Positions 41,594 through 51,199 of a stretch of 64,000 nt of DNA are shown one piece after another. This DNA is from Acinetobacter parvus DSM 16617 = CIP 108168 (GTDB lineage: Bacteria > Pseudomonadota > Gammaproteobacteria > Pseudomonadales > Moraxellaceae), in assembly GCF_000368025.1 (NCBI RefSeq), contig NZ_KB849212.1, positions 3,691-67,690 on the forward strand. Reading direction: 5' to 3'. Position numbers and translations under genes: made by a program. The stretch's first letter is position 1, and each line of letters begins with the position of its first letter. The notes beneath the pieces are model-generated. The model did not search any database, was not told the origin of the DNA, and worked only from the letters and a program-made list of their open reading frames with translations.

Positions 41594-42425
41594 CAATCCA
41601 GAACATCGAGCGAAACGAGATCTACATGATGAGCATCATGCTGAACAAATTAAACGAATTTGGAAAGAAAGTTCAGGTCGATATGGTGTGCGTAAAGTCT
41701 GGCAAAAACTGAAACGTGAAGGCTATATTATTGCACGCTGTACTGTTGCTTGATTAATGAAAAAGCTAGGTATACAAGGTGTTTGGCGAGGTAAGAACTA
41801 ACAAACCACCCGTAGCCGAGATGACCAAAAACGAGCACCTGACTTGGTGAAACGGAATTTTAGAGCTGATCAGCCTAATCACTTGTGGGTTGCTGACTTT
41901 ACCTATATTCAAACAAATTCAGGCTGGGTCTATAGCGCCTTTATTATTGATGTGTTCTCACGAGCAATTGTTGGATGGAAAGTATCTACACGGATGAATA
42001 CAGATATGGTACTCGATGCACTTGAGCAAGCATTGCACGATCGAGGTATGCCTAAGAATGTGATTCATCATTCAGATAGAGGTGTTCAATATCTTTCTAT
42101 TCGCTATACCAATCGTTTAGAAGCAGCAAATTTACGAGCATCAGTCGGTACAACTGGTGATTCATACGATAATGCTCTGGCTGAAACGGTGAATGGCTTA
42201 TACAAAACAGAGGTGATTGAATATTTAAAAGCAGATTGGCAAGGTTTAGCAGATGTACAACTTGCGACACTAAACTGGGTAGATTGGTTCAATAAAAAGC
42301 GTGTACACAGTGCACTGGGTTATGTATCGCCTTTTAAGTTTGAAGCAATGTACTATGATAAGATTAACCCGTTAGGTCAGTTGGCCTAACTTAAATAAAA
42401 AAGTCTCCGACAAGGGTATAGTTCA
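41546..42425 (+). mobile_element. Degenerate, 5'-truncated IS3-family element
   Basis: Contains most of an IS3-family OrfB integrase and a right end repeat (read inward TGAACTATACCCTTGTC) ending in CA at 42424-42425. The left end, OrfA and the start of OrfB are absent. Related in sequence and opposite in orientation to the remnant at 25243-25339. Junction with nasT at about 41545-41553. Confidence 0.85.
41552..42389 (+). pseudogene. IS3-family transposase OrfB, inactivated
   Basis: Matches OrfB from ISTYYQTLDLADNPEHR to the end (KINPLGQLA). The rve integrase core is largely intact from 41844: WVADFTYIQTNSGWVY (first D), HHSDRGVQYLS (second D) and ALAETVNGLYKTE (E). Two in-frame stops near 41753 (after IIARCTVA) and 41801 (in WRGKN) split it, and the N-terminus is gone. 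An IS1236-like identity is possible but unconfirmed. Confidence 0.85.
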
Positions 42426-42447
42426 CAATAAAAATATTGGAATGATC

Positions 42448-42488
42448 AAAAAAAGCTAAAGCGTTTTTAAAATTCTTTAGCTTTTTTT
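42448..42488. terminator. Bidirectional terminator after the IS3 remnant
   Basis: AAAAAAAGCTAAAG / CTTTAGCTTTTTTT, a long stem with A- and T-runs and a 13-base loop. Confidence 0.85.
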
Positions 42489-42569
42489 TGCATAAGTAAA
42501 TCACTATTCATCACAACGAGTTATCTAAAAAAAGCATAAGATATGCGAGTTTTAGCATAATTAGGCATA

Positions 42570-43463
42570 TTGTTGATGTTTGGTCCTATTGAGTTCATTT
42601 TAGCTGGTGTTTTAGTTGGCTTCTGTGTGGGAATTACAGGTGTTGGGGGCGGTTCATTGATGACCCCTATCCTGATCAGTTTATTTAAAATTGAACCCCA
42701 TATCGCAATTGGTACAGATTTACTTTATGCCTCAATCTCAAAATTCTGTGGTTCAGTTGTTCACGCCAAAAAGCTGAATATTGTATGGCCCATCGTGCTC
42801 TGGCTTGCATTGGGAAGTATTCCCGCTTCTTTTGCAACCTCCTGGGTACTGGAGCATTACTTAAGCCAGTCAACACACTATAAAGCTGTTTTGACTATGG
42901 TTTTGGGCTTTATGTTGACCTTAACAGGGATTTCAATTGTCTTCCGCGCCCAAATTGAAAAGTTCTTTGATCGATTTAGAAATCGTGAACAAGTCAACAT
43001 GGAAAGCGAGCAACATGCACTGCAACATAAACGTTTTTATATCGTTATTATGGGGATTGTACTAGGCGTGTTTGTTACACTATCTTCAGTAGGTGCTGGT
43101 GCTTTTGGTATCATGGCCCTGGTGATTATGTTTCCAAATTTGCCTATGATTCGTATTATTGGATCAGATGTGGTTCACGCCGTTTTACTGACTGCTGTCG
43201 CTGGTTTAAGCCATATGTCATCAGGTAATGTCGATTTTACATTATTGATGTGGCTATTGGTTGGTTCAATTCCTGCCATTATTGTGGGCACTTTAATTAG
43301 CTCCCGTATGCCTGAAAGACTAATTCGTAAAATTTTGGGTATCACATTATTTGCATTGGGGATCAACTTTATGGTCAATCCAATTAAAGCCAAGCCAAAA
43401 CCAGTTGAAACGCATCAGGCGATGGTGATCCAACAGACTAGTTCAGCAACAAGCAGCGTTTAA
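42570..43463 (+). CDS. TauE/SafE-family membrane permease
   Basis: 297 residues with about eight hydrophobic segments. The N-terminal GVLVGFCVGITGVGGGSLMTPIL and the second-half GVFVTLSSVGAGAFGIMAL are the paired Gly-rich repeats of this family, which exports sulfite, sulfoacetate or similar anions. Substrate not evident. Encoded alone, just right of the IS3 remnant. Confidence 0.88.
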   Translation: MLMFGPIEFILAGVLVGFCVGITGVGGGSLMTPILISLFKIEPHIAIGTDLLYASISKFCGSVVHAKKLNIVWPIVLWLALGSIPASFATSWVLEHYLSQSTHYKAVLTMVLGFMLTLTGISIVFRAQIEKFFDRFRNREQVNMESEQHALQHKRFYIVIMGIVLGVFVTLSSVGAGAFGIMALVIMFPNLPMIRIIGSDVVHAVLLTAVAGLSHMSSGNVDFTLLMWLLVGSIPAIIVGTLISSRMPERLIRKILGITLFALGINFMVNPIKAKPKPVETHQAMVIQQTSSATSSV

Positions 43464-43580
43464 AACCCAATTGCCGATTGATTCTGCACAAATCATGCGA
43501 TTCACTAGTTAATCAATCGGCTTTTCATGCTATATTCGTAGACAAAATAACCTCTTCTTTCGATTGAATTTGTGACAGCA

Positions 43581-44672
43581 ATGAATACTCTACAGCCAAA
43601 TCCAGTTTCTCAGCCAGATATCAATGACGTTAATATTAAAAGCATTCAAACTTTAATTACTCCAGCGGAACTCAAAGCAGACCTGCCTTTGTCTGACATC
43701 GCCTCTCAAACGGTACTGCAAGGTCGTGAAACTGTACGTAATATTTTAGATGGTAAAGACAAGCGTCTGTTCGTGGTAATTGGCCCTTGCTCCATCCACG
43801 ACCCAAAAGCGGCGCATGAATATGCTGACCGTTTAAAAGAACTGAGTGAAAAGGTCAAAGATACTTTATATCTGGTGATGCGTGTTTATTTTGAGAAACC
43901 ACGTACCACTGTGGGCTGGAAAGGCCTGATCAATGACCCAGATATGAATGATTCATTCAATATTGAAAAGGGTTTGCATATTGGCCGTCAGCTTTTGCTT
44001 GATATTAATGAAAAAGGTCTGCCATGTGCCACTGAGGCGCTTGACCCGAACTCACCACAATATTATCAAGACCTGATTTCATGGTCTGCGATTGGCGCAC
44101 GTACCACTGAAAGCCAGACGCATCGTGAAATGTCTTCAGGCTTATCTTCCCCAGTTGGCTTTAAGAACGGTACAGACGGCGGCTTAACTGTTGCAACCAA
44201 CGCAATGCAGTCGGTTAAGCATGGCCACAGCTTCCTGGGTCTAAATGAAAATGGTCAGGTGGCAATTATCAATACCAAAGGCAACCCTTATGCGCATGTG
44301 GTATTACGTGGCGGTAATGGCAAGCCAAACTACGATGCTTCTTCTGTTGCGGAAGCAGAAGCAGCTTTGGCAAAAGCCAAAGTCAGCAACAAGATCATGA
44401 TTGATACCAGTCATGCCAACTCAAACAAAGACCCGTACCTGCAACCTTTGGTTTTAAAGAACATCACGGAGCAAATTCTGGATGGGAATAAGTCAATCGT
44501 GGGAATCATGGTGGAAAGCCATTTAAAAGGCGGCCGTCAGGATATTCCTGAAAATCTTTGTGACCTCGTCTATGGTCAATCTGTGACAGATGGCTGTATC
44601 GACTGGGATACTACTGAAAAAGCCCTGTTGGAAATGGATGCGGCTTTAAAAGATGTTTTGCCAAACCGCTAA
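43581..44672 (+). CDS. aroG: 3-deoxy-7-phosphoheptulonate (DAHP) synthase, class I
   Basis: 363 residues. Condenses phosphoenolpyruvate and erythrose-4-phosphate, the first shikimate step. Visible: FVVIGPCSIHDPKAAHEYA, MRVYFEKPRTTVGWKGLINDP, ARTTESQTHREMSSGLS, VLRGGNGKPNYD and IDTSHANSNKD. The type I-alpha family is clear; which aromatic amino acid controls it (AroF, AroG or AroH type) is not. An in-frame GTG at 43572 would add three residues; no strong ribosome binding site for either. Confidence 0.93.
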   Translation: MNTLQPNPVSQPDINDVNIKSIQTLITPAELKADLPLSDIASQTVLQGRETVRNILDGKDKRLFVVIGPCSIHDPKAAHEYADRLKELSEKVKDTLYLVMRVYFEKPRTTVGWKGLINDPDMNDSFNIEKGLHIGRQLLLDINEKGLPCATEALDPNSPQYYQDLISWSAIGARTTESQTHREMSSGLSSPVGFKNGTDGGLTVATNAMQSVKHGHSFLGLNENGQVAIINTKGNPYAHVVLRGGNGKPNYDASSVAEAEAALAKAKVSNKIMIDTSHANSNKDPYLQPLVLKNITEQILDGNKSIVGIMVESHLKGGRQDIPENLCDLVYGQSVTDGCIDWDTTEKALLEMDAALKDVLPNR

Positions 44673-44685
44673 TCTTTAAATAGAT

Positions 44686-44713
44686 AAAAACAGGCTCTTA
44701 TGAGCCTGTTTTT
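44686..44713 (+). terminator. Rho-independent terminator after DAHP synthase
   Basis: AAAAACAGGCTC, loop TTAT, GAGCCTGTTTTT. Confidence 0.92.
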
Positions 44714-44778
44714 ATTTGGAAGTTGAAATAATAATGGATTGAGAATCTGGTTTACCGAAAAACAATCTATGCAATCGC

Positions 44779-45474
44779 CTAATAAAACTGACTCGAATCC
44801 AACATCTGTAAGGTAATCTTTTTCACTTCATCACGACTTTGCATGATATGTGCTTCAATCGCTTGAATGGCTTCATCTACTTTACGATTAAAAATATAAC
44901 CCAGTATTTTTTGATGCTCCTGATAAGTCGCTTCAACGCGATAATCTTTAGAGAAGTCTAAGCGACGAATAATACGGATTCGCTCACTCAAATCACGATG
45001 AATTCTCGCCATTTCATTATTCCCTGAGGCACGAACTAAAGCGCAATGGAAATCCTCATCTTGTTGTGACAATTGTTTAATGTCTTTTAGATATTGATGA
45101 GGTTCAATCAACCATAAATCTTTTAAAACGGATAATTCAACCGAGTTTTGATGATCCATCTGACAAAGTTTACGAATCGAATCTTTTTCTAATACGATCC
45201 GCACATCATAAAGTTCTTCATAATAACGAAAATTGAGCGGTCGGATTTGCCAACCGCTACGAAAACTCACATCAACATAACCCTCTTGTTGCAAACGATA
45301 TAGTGCTTGTCGGATTGGGGTGCGACTTACATCATAAGCTTTTGCAACTTCAGATTCAGTGAAACGTTCACCTGGCATCAGTTTGAAATCAAAGATATCA
45401 TTCTTGATGCGTTGGTAAACCAGCTCAGACAAATTGTCTGAGCTTTTTGTTGTTTTTATTTTGGTTTCTTTCAT
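44779..45474 (-). CDS. GntR-family (FCD) transcriptional regulator of the urea/allophanate operon
   Basis: 231 residues. N-terminal winged helix-turn-helix (LVYQRIKNDIFDFKLMPGER, SEVAKAYDVSRTPIRQALYRL) and a helical FCD ligand-binding domain with conserved Arg/Asp/His (YDVRIVLEKDSIRKL; DEDFHCALVRASGN). Starts 11 bases after urea carboxylase and is the last gene of the operon. The palindrome CTTGTATACAAG before the first gene is its probable operator, of the TTGTATACAA type common for this subfamily. Confidence 0.88.
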   Translation of the reverse strand: MKETKIKTTKSSDNLSELVYQRIKNDIFDFKLMPGERFTESEVAKAYDVSRTPIRQALYRLQQEGYVDVSFRSGWQIRPLNFRYYEELYDVRIVLEKDSIRKLCQMDHQNSVELSVLKDLWLIEPHQYLKDIKQLSQQDEDFHCALVRASGNNEMARIHRDLSERIRIIRRLDFSKDYRVEATYQEHQKILGYIFNRKVDEAIQAIEAHIMQSRDEVKKITLQMLDSSQFY

Positions 45475-45485
45475 GCAACCTTGCC

Positions 45486-48400
45486 TTATTCCATATAAAC
45501 CAGTGGTTCACCACTATGTACGGTTTGCCCTGCTCTACAAATAATAGCTTTTACAATGCCATCTTCTTCTGCATAAACAGGAAGTTCCATTTTCATTGCT
45601 TCAATAATAGCAATAGTTTCACCTTTTTTAACCTCTTGACCATGTTCAACAAAAATTTTCCAGATATTACCTGTCATCGATGCATTTAATGATGCTAAAT
45701 GACTGTAATCAGAGTGATTATTTTCTTGAATCTGTTCTTCAGGTTGAGCTGCAAACTCCTCTTTCCAGCGATCCACTTCAGTTGTGAATGCTTGTTGTTG
45801 CTTAGCTTTAAACTCGGCAATACTTTCAGCTTCATTCTCTAAGAATTTTACATAATCCGCATAATCGAACTCTGTTTCTTCAATCTTGATCTCAGCACGA
45901 CCATTTTCAAAGTCAGCGCGCCATTGATTCAGTTCTTCTTCTGTCACCTCAAAATATTTGATTTGATCAAAGAATTGTAAGAACCATTGTTTATCACCAA
46001 ATTGTTTGTTTTTCTTAAACTTGTTCCAAATTGGTAAAGTACGCCCTATCAATTGATAGCCGCCCGGTGAATCCATGCCGTAGATACACATGTACATACC
46101 ACCAATCCCAACCGTTCCCTCTGCGGTAAAGGTACGAGCTGGATTATATTTAGAACTGAGTAAACGATGACGTGGGTCAATCGGTACGGCACAAGGTGCT
46201 GTTAAATACACATCACCCAATCCAAGAATTAAATAGTTTGCATCAAAAATAATATCTTTAACTTCATTTCGATCTGCTAAGCCATTAATGCGTTGGATAA
46301 AGTCAACGTTATTTGGTAACCACGGTGCTTTAGAGCAAACACTTTCTTGATAGCGTTCAACAGCGCCTAAAGTGGCACTGTCTTCAAATGCCATCGGCAA
46401 ATGTACGATACGAGATGGGATTTTTAATTGGCTCAAATCGCCCATTTCTTCTTCAAGTTGAAGTAATTGAGCAATCAATTGTGATTGTGGAATCACTAAG
46501 CCATCGTATTTAATCTGTAATGAACGAACACCTGGTGACAGTTCCAATACGCCCGCAATTTTTGCATCACGAATCATTTGAATCAGTTGATGCACACGTA
46601 ACCGTAAAGCCAAATCTAAAACGTTTTCACCATACTCTAAGAGAATATAACTATCACCTGCTTGGCGGTACACTGTTTTTGGCGACAATTCAGTTGGTTC
46701 ACGTTGTGACAAAATCGTACTGACAAGCTCTTGAATTGGCTCAATCGTTTCTACAACTTTGCTTGCTTCCGCGAAGTTTTGGATATTTTCAATTTGCTGA
46801 CGTTCAAGTTCATTGGCTTGTTCAACCGTAATTGGATAAAAACGAATTTTATCATCGGCTTTTAGCTGTCCCACTTTCCAAAGTTCTGCTTTGGCAATCG
46901 TCACAGGACAAACAAAACCACCTAAACTTGGACCATCTTTTGCCAGAATTACAGGGAAATCGCCTGTAAAATTAATTGCGCCAATCGCATATTCACAATC
47001 ATGGACATTGGATGGATGTAAACCTGCTTCACCACCATTTTCTCGTGCCCAGCTTGGTGTTGGTCCTGACAAACGCACACCTAAACGATTTGAATTAAAA
47101 TGAACCGTCCACTCTGATGCAAAAAACTCTTCTACATACTCAGGTTTAAAGAAATCTGGTGCGCCGTGCGGGCCATATAAAACCGCAATTTCCCATACAT
47201 TACTATATTCAGGAATCAAGTCAGCCGACAACGCTTGCGGTTCGTCATGTGCAAGTGGCAATTCTGCACCAGCAAATGCTGGATCAACCATTTTAATCAT
47301 GTCGCCGACACGTAAAGTACGACCTGCATGACCACCAAAATTACCAAGCGCAAAGGTAGAGCGACTGCCCAAATATACTGGAACATCCAAACCATTTCGT
47401 ACCGCTAAATATGTACGGCAACCTGATTCAACTTGACCGATTTTTAGAATTTGTCCTGCCTTAACTTCAACAGGTTGCCAAAAATCAATTTCCTGATCAT
47501 CTAACAATGCAGTACAGCTTGCTCCTGCCAAAGCAATAATCGTATCTGTATGAAATTTTAAGGTTGGTCCAACTAAGGTAAACTCAAAACCTGCGGCTTT
47601 AGCATCATTTCCAACAATACGATTGGCAAGCTGAAATGCATAATCATCCATTGGACCTGATGGCGGTACACCAATATCCCAGTAACCTGTACGACCTGGA
47701 TAATCTTGAATCGAGCTGAGAGTGCCAGCCTGAATCACTTCAATCACATTTGGCGTGTAGTTGAAATCATCCAACATTCTTGTCCAAATTTGCATAGATT
47801 CAAAACGCTGATCTGAAACGATGGCACGTGCATAATCCAAGTTGGTACTAATGCCATTTAAGCGAGTTTCCGCCAATATTGTTTTGAGTTTTTCAATCGC
47901 AGCCGCACGATCATCAGCATGCACAATAATCTTGGCAATCATCGGATCAAAGTATTGAGAAATCTCTGTGCCCGTTTTTACCCAAGTATCAACCCGAATC
48001 CCCTCTGGGAATGCAACCTCTGTCAGTACACCTGGACTTGGTTGGAAATTCTTCACAGGATCTTCGGCATAGACTCGTACTTCAATCGCTGCACCCTTCG
48101 GCTGAATATTACTTAAATAGTCCCAGTCCAGTTCATCACCTGCTGCCACTTTCAGCATACATTCAATTAAGTCTAAACCTGTCACCATCTCAGTGACTGG
48201 ATGCTCAACCTGTAAGCGTGTATTCACTTCTAGAAAATAGAACTCATCTCGATTGGCATCGTAAATAAACTCCACTGTTCCTGCACTACGATAATTAACG
48301 GATTTCCCCAGTTCTATGGCTGCTTGATGTAGTTTTTTTCGTGTCGCTTCAGGTAAATTTGCCGCAGGAGTTTCCTCTACTACTTTTTGGTTACGACGTT

Positions 48401-49091
48401 GCAAAGAACAATCACGCTCACCAAAGGCAACGACTTGCCCTTTTCCATCACCAAAGATTTGTACTTCGACATGACGCGCTTTATCAATAAAGCATTCAAT
48501 AAATACACCTGCATCCTTGAAAAACTGCTCGCCCAAACGTTTTACACTTTCGTAAGCATCGGTTAACGCTTGTGGCGTATCACAACGGGTCAAACCAATA
48601 CCCCCACCGCCAGCGGTGCTTTTCAGCATAATTGGATAGCCAATACGATCTGCGGCAGTCAGTGCCTCTTCTAAACTATCCAGCAATCCTGTTCCTGGAG
48701 TCATCGGCACATCAGCAGCAGCAGCCAATTCACGAGCACGGTGTTTTAAACCAAATTCTAGAATTTGCTCAGCCGTTGGTCCCATAAAAGCAATATTATT
48801 TTCTTCACAAGCGCGAGAAAAATCAGCACTTTCAGAAAGAAAGCCATAACCAGGGAAGATTGCCTCAGCACCAGTTTGTTTAGCTGCCTGAATTAATTTT
48901 TCGATACTCAAATAAGTATCGGCTGGTTTTAAACCATCTAATCCAATCGCAATATCAGCATCTTCGACATGTTGTGCATAACGATCACTATCTGAATACA
49001 CTGCAACACTGGTTACACCTAATTTTTTAAGGGTGCGAATCGCTCGAACAGCAATTTCACCACGGTTTGCAATAAGTACAGTTTTAAACAT
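45486..49091 (-). CDS. uca: Urea carboxylase (biotin-dependent)
   Basis: 1201 residues from the ATG at 49091 (a TTG at 49106 has no ribosome binding site). Domains in order: biotin carboxylase/ATP-grasp (FKTVLIANRGEIAVRAIR; KSTAGGGGIGLTRC; FLEVNTRLQVEHPVTEM), an AHS2/KipA-type domain (about 470-760), an AHS1/KipI-type domain (about 810-1010) and a C-terminal biotinyl domain with EAMKMEL. Carboxylates urea to allophanate with ATP. It is 15 bases downstream of allophanate hydrolase, forming an ATP-dependent urea amidolyase pair, an alternative to urease. Confidence 0.95.
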   Translation of the reverse strand: MFKTVLIANRGEIAVRAIRTLKKLGVTSVAVYSDSDRYAQHVEDADIAIGLDGLKPADTYLSIEKLIQAAKQTGAEAIFPGYGFLSESADFSRACEENNIAFMGPTAEQILEFGLKHRARELAAAADVPMTPGTGLLDSLEEALTAADRIGYPIMLKSTAGGGGIGLTRCDTPQALTDAYESVKRLGEQFFKDAGVFIECFIDKARHVEVQIFGDGKGQVVAFGERDCSLQRRNQKVVEETPAANLPEATRKKLHQAAIELGKSVNYRSAGTVEFIYDANRDEFYFLEVNTRLQVEHPVTEMVTGLDLIECMLKVAAGDELDWDYLSNIQPKGAAIEVRVYAEDPVKNFQPSPGVLTEVAFPEGIRVDTWVKTGTEISQYFDPMIAKIIVHADDRAAAIEKLKTILAETRLNGISTNLDYARAIVSDQRFESMQIWTRMLDDFNYTPNVIEVIQAGTLSSIQDYPGRTGYWDIGVPPSGPMDDYAFQLANRIVGNDAKAAGFEFTLVGPTLKFHTDTIIALAGASCTALLDDQEIDFWQPVEVKAGQILKIGQVESGCRTYLAVRNGLDVPVYLGSRSTFALGNFGGHAGRTLRVGDMIKMVDPAFAGAELPLAHDEPQALSADLIPEYSNVWEIAVLYGPHGAPDFFKPEYVEEFFASEWTVHFNSNRLGVRLSGPTPSWARENGGEAGLHPSNVHDCEYAIGAINFTGDFPVILAKDGPSLGGFVCPVTIAKAELWKVGQLKADDKIRFYPITVEQANELERQQIENIQNFAEASKVVETIEPIQELVSTILSQREPTELSPKTVYRQAGDSYILLEYGENVLDLALRLRVHQLIQMIRDAKIAGVLELSPGVRSLQIKYDGLVIPQSQLIAQLLQLEEEMGDLSQLKIPSRIVHLPMAFEDSATLGAVERYQESVCSKAPWLPNNVDFIQRINGLADRNEVKDIIFDANYLILGLGDVYLTAPCAVPIDPRHRLLSSKYNPARTFTAEGTVGIGGMYMCIYGMDSPGGYQLIGRTLPIWNKFKKNKQFGDKQWFLQFFDQIKYFEVTEEELNQWRADFENGRAEIKIEETEFDYADYVKFLENEAESIAEFKAKQQQAFTTEVDRWKEEFAAQPEEQIQENNHSDYSHLASLNASMTGNIWKIFVEHGQEVKKGETIAIIEAMKMELPVYAEEDGIVKAIICRAGQTVHSGEPLVYME

Positions 49092-49106
49092 GATGATTTC
49101 CCCCAA

Positions 49107-50933
49107 TTAATTCGCTGTGTTTGCTGCTTGGCTGTTACGATGCTGGATATAGGCTCTCCATCCACCAAAATGACTAATATTCTCTGCATCATCTATGCCA
49201 TAAGGCTCACAGATAAAACCTTTTACCCAGCGTCCATCTTCTAATTCGACATTGCCCATGCCTAAAGGTGTTGGAATCTCTGCCACAAATTCACCAAATC
49301 GAGCAGTAGGAACATCCCACAATTCAACAATGATGCTTTGTCCATCTTGCTGACGTGCTAAGCCAGGTTTCGGCGGAACTGTTCCATTCAAAGCATAAAG
49401 CGCATAGTTTTTAGACGTTGTTGTGGTTTCGATGTGCACGGCATTGCGTGTGGTGAGCTGAAAATTCAGCGGCATACCTGTTAGATGAGCACCAACGACT
49501 GCAACACGAATATGATGCGGAGAAACAGATGTTACAGAACTTAAAGGCAGACTTTTATCCAATGCTCCTAATTTCAGTGCAAGATAGTTTTGCCATGCCT
49601 TACCAAAATGCACCAATGCCGCATCGTGCCAAGCTGGCGCAATTAGAGTGATTCCAAATGGTAAATGGTCAGCCCTAAATCCTGCTGGTAAAGCTAAAGC
49701 GCTCAAATCTGCCAAGTTGGTAAAGTTAGTGTAGGTTCCTAAACGAGCGTTATATTCAATCGGATTTTGTTGAAGCTGCTCAATGGAATAAATTGTAGGT
49801 GCGGTTGGAACAATTAAGGCATCAAAGTCAGCCAGTCTTTGTTGGATTTTTCGAGCTAAATCTTGTTTTAAATACTCTGCATTGTAGGCATCCACCGCTG
49901 AATATTTTTCGCCGTTTTTAATAATGTCTAATACCGTTAGATCAAATGCATCAGGATTAGTTTGCAGTAAATATTCAACGGCTGCGGTACGTTCTGCCAC
50001 CCAAGAACCTTGATAGAGTTGCACCGCCAGTTGCTCAAAGTCTGAAAAATCAATCTGGCTAATTTCAGCATTTAAACTTTGCAGTAATTGAACTGTTTGC
50101 TGAAATGCTTTTTCAGCCAGTTGATCGCCAAAGAAATTTAGTTCCTCTGGAATGGCAAATTTTAATTTGCTAGAGAAATGCGCTGGAACATTCTTTGGAT
50201 GTTTACGTGAATAACTATCCAATGGATCATAGGTTTCTAAAACATTTGCAACCAAGTCTGCATCTGCAACGGTTAAAGCAAAGATCGAAATACAATCTAG
50301 ACTTTTACATGCAGGCAATAAACCACGATTTGAAAACCGCCCTTTAGTTGGTTTGAGCCCCACAATATTGTTAAACGCTGCAGGTACACGTCCAGAACCT
50401 GCAGTATCTGTGGCTAATGCAAAAGGGACAAATCCACGAGCAACCACACTTGCTGAGCCAGAGCTTGATCCACCACTGATATATTCAGGTTTAAAACTGT
50501 TTGGTACTGCACCAAAAGGTGAACGCGTTCCCACCAAACCCGTTGCAAACTGATCAAGGTTGGTTTTACCAATTACAATCGCACCCGCTTGCTTCAACAA
50601 ACGCACTGTTTCCGCATCTTGCTCTGCAATTGTGGTTAAAGCCTTGCAAGCTGCGGTGGTTGCAAAACCAGACACATCAATATTATCTTTCACTGCAAAT
50701 GGAATTCCATACAATGGAAATTGCTTGTGTAAATTTTCAGTATCTTTCGTTAAAAGATTTAAAGCCTGAATTTGCTGTTCAATCTGCGCTACTGTGGCAA
50801 TCGAAATCCACGCATTATCTTGAGGATCAATTGATGCAACTAAATCTTTTAAAGTATTAAGTTGGATTTCTTTTTTTGAATAAGCTGTTTGCCATTCTGA
50901 AATTGTCCAGCCTAAAGTTTTTATTTCATACAT
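49107..50933 (-). CDS. atzF: Allophanate hydrolase
   Basis: 608 residues. N-terminal amidase-signature domain with the Lys-Ser-Ser triad (AVKDNIDVSGF with K82; ISGGSSSGSASVVARG) and a C-terminal allophanate-hydrolase domain (about 470-600; LTGMPLNFQLTTRNA, FICEPYGIDDAENISHFGGW). Splits allophanate to ammonium and CO2, completing urea breakdown begun by the adjacent carboxylase. First gene of the operon, behind a sigma-54-type promoter and palindromic operator. Confidence 0.94.
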   Translation of the reverse strand: MYEIKTLGWTISEWQTAYSKKEIQLNTLKDLVASIDPQDNAWISIATVAQIEQQIQALNLLTKDTENLHKQFPLYGIPFAVKDNIDVSGFATTAACKALTTIAEQDAETVRLLKQAGAIVIGKTNLDQFATGLVGTRSPFGAVPNSFKPEYISGGSSSGSASVVARGFVPFALATDTAGSGRVPAAFNNIVGLKPTKGRFSNRGLLPACKSLDCISIFALTVADADLVANVLETYDPLDSYSRKHPKNVPAHFSSKLKFAIPEELNFFGDQLAEKAFQQTVQLLQSLNAEISQIDFSDFEQLAVQLYQGSWVAERTAAVEYLLQTNPDAFDLTVLDIIKNGEKYSAVDAYNAEYLKQDLARKIQQRLADFDALIVPTAPTIYSIEQLQQNPIEYNARLGTYTNFTNLADLSALALPAGFRADHLPFGITLIAPAWHDAALVHFGKAWQNYLALKLGALDKSLPLSSVTSVSPHHIRVAVVGAHLTGMPLNFQLTTRNAVHIETTTTSKNYALYALNGTVPPKPGLARQQDGQSIIVELWDVPTARFGEFVAEIPTPLGMGNVELEDGRWVKGFICEPYGIDDAENISHFGGWRAYIQHRNSQAANTAN

Positions 50934-50947
50934 TTTATGAATCCTAT

Positions 50948-50959
50948 CTTGTATACAAG
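50948..50959 (-). promoter_or_regulatory. Palindromic operator for the GntR regulator (candidate)
   Basis: CTTGTATACAAG, a perfect 12-base palindrome 14 bases before the atzF start and just past the expected transcription start, so bound regulator would act as a roadblock. GntR/FCD sites are commonly of this type. Confidence 0.65.
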
Positions 50960-50973
50960 TTTGGATGAATCAA

Positions 50974-50990
50974 AGCATAAAATGTGCCAG
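50974..50990 (-). promoter_or_regulatory. Sigma-54-type promoter of the atzF-uca-gntR operon
   Basis: Minus strand CTGGCACATTTTATGCT: GG (50988-50987) and GC (50976-50975) separated by exactly 10 bases; the -24 box matches consensus and the -12 box ATGC has one mismatch. Fits induction under nitrogen limitation. Confidence 0.65.
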
Positions 50991-51199
50991 ATACATTTTT
51001 TATTATAAATTAATAACTTATTTTTTTATTTAATTGATTTTTGATGAATAGATTTAGCTTTGGTGCCAAAACGGCTTCATTTTAATGCCTATGCCCCATA
51101 AATCAGCATAAGATTATTTAGGTGATTTTAAATAGCTGGATAATTCTTGAAAATCATGTTCAATTGCTTTGGCTGCCTGCTGTTCTCCTCTTTTTATAA

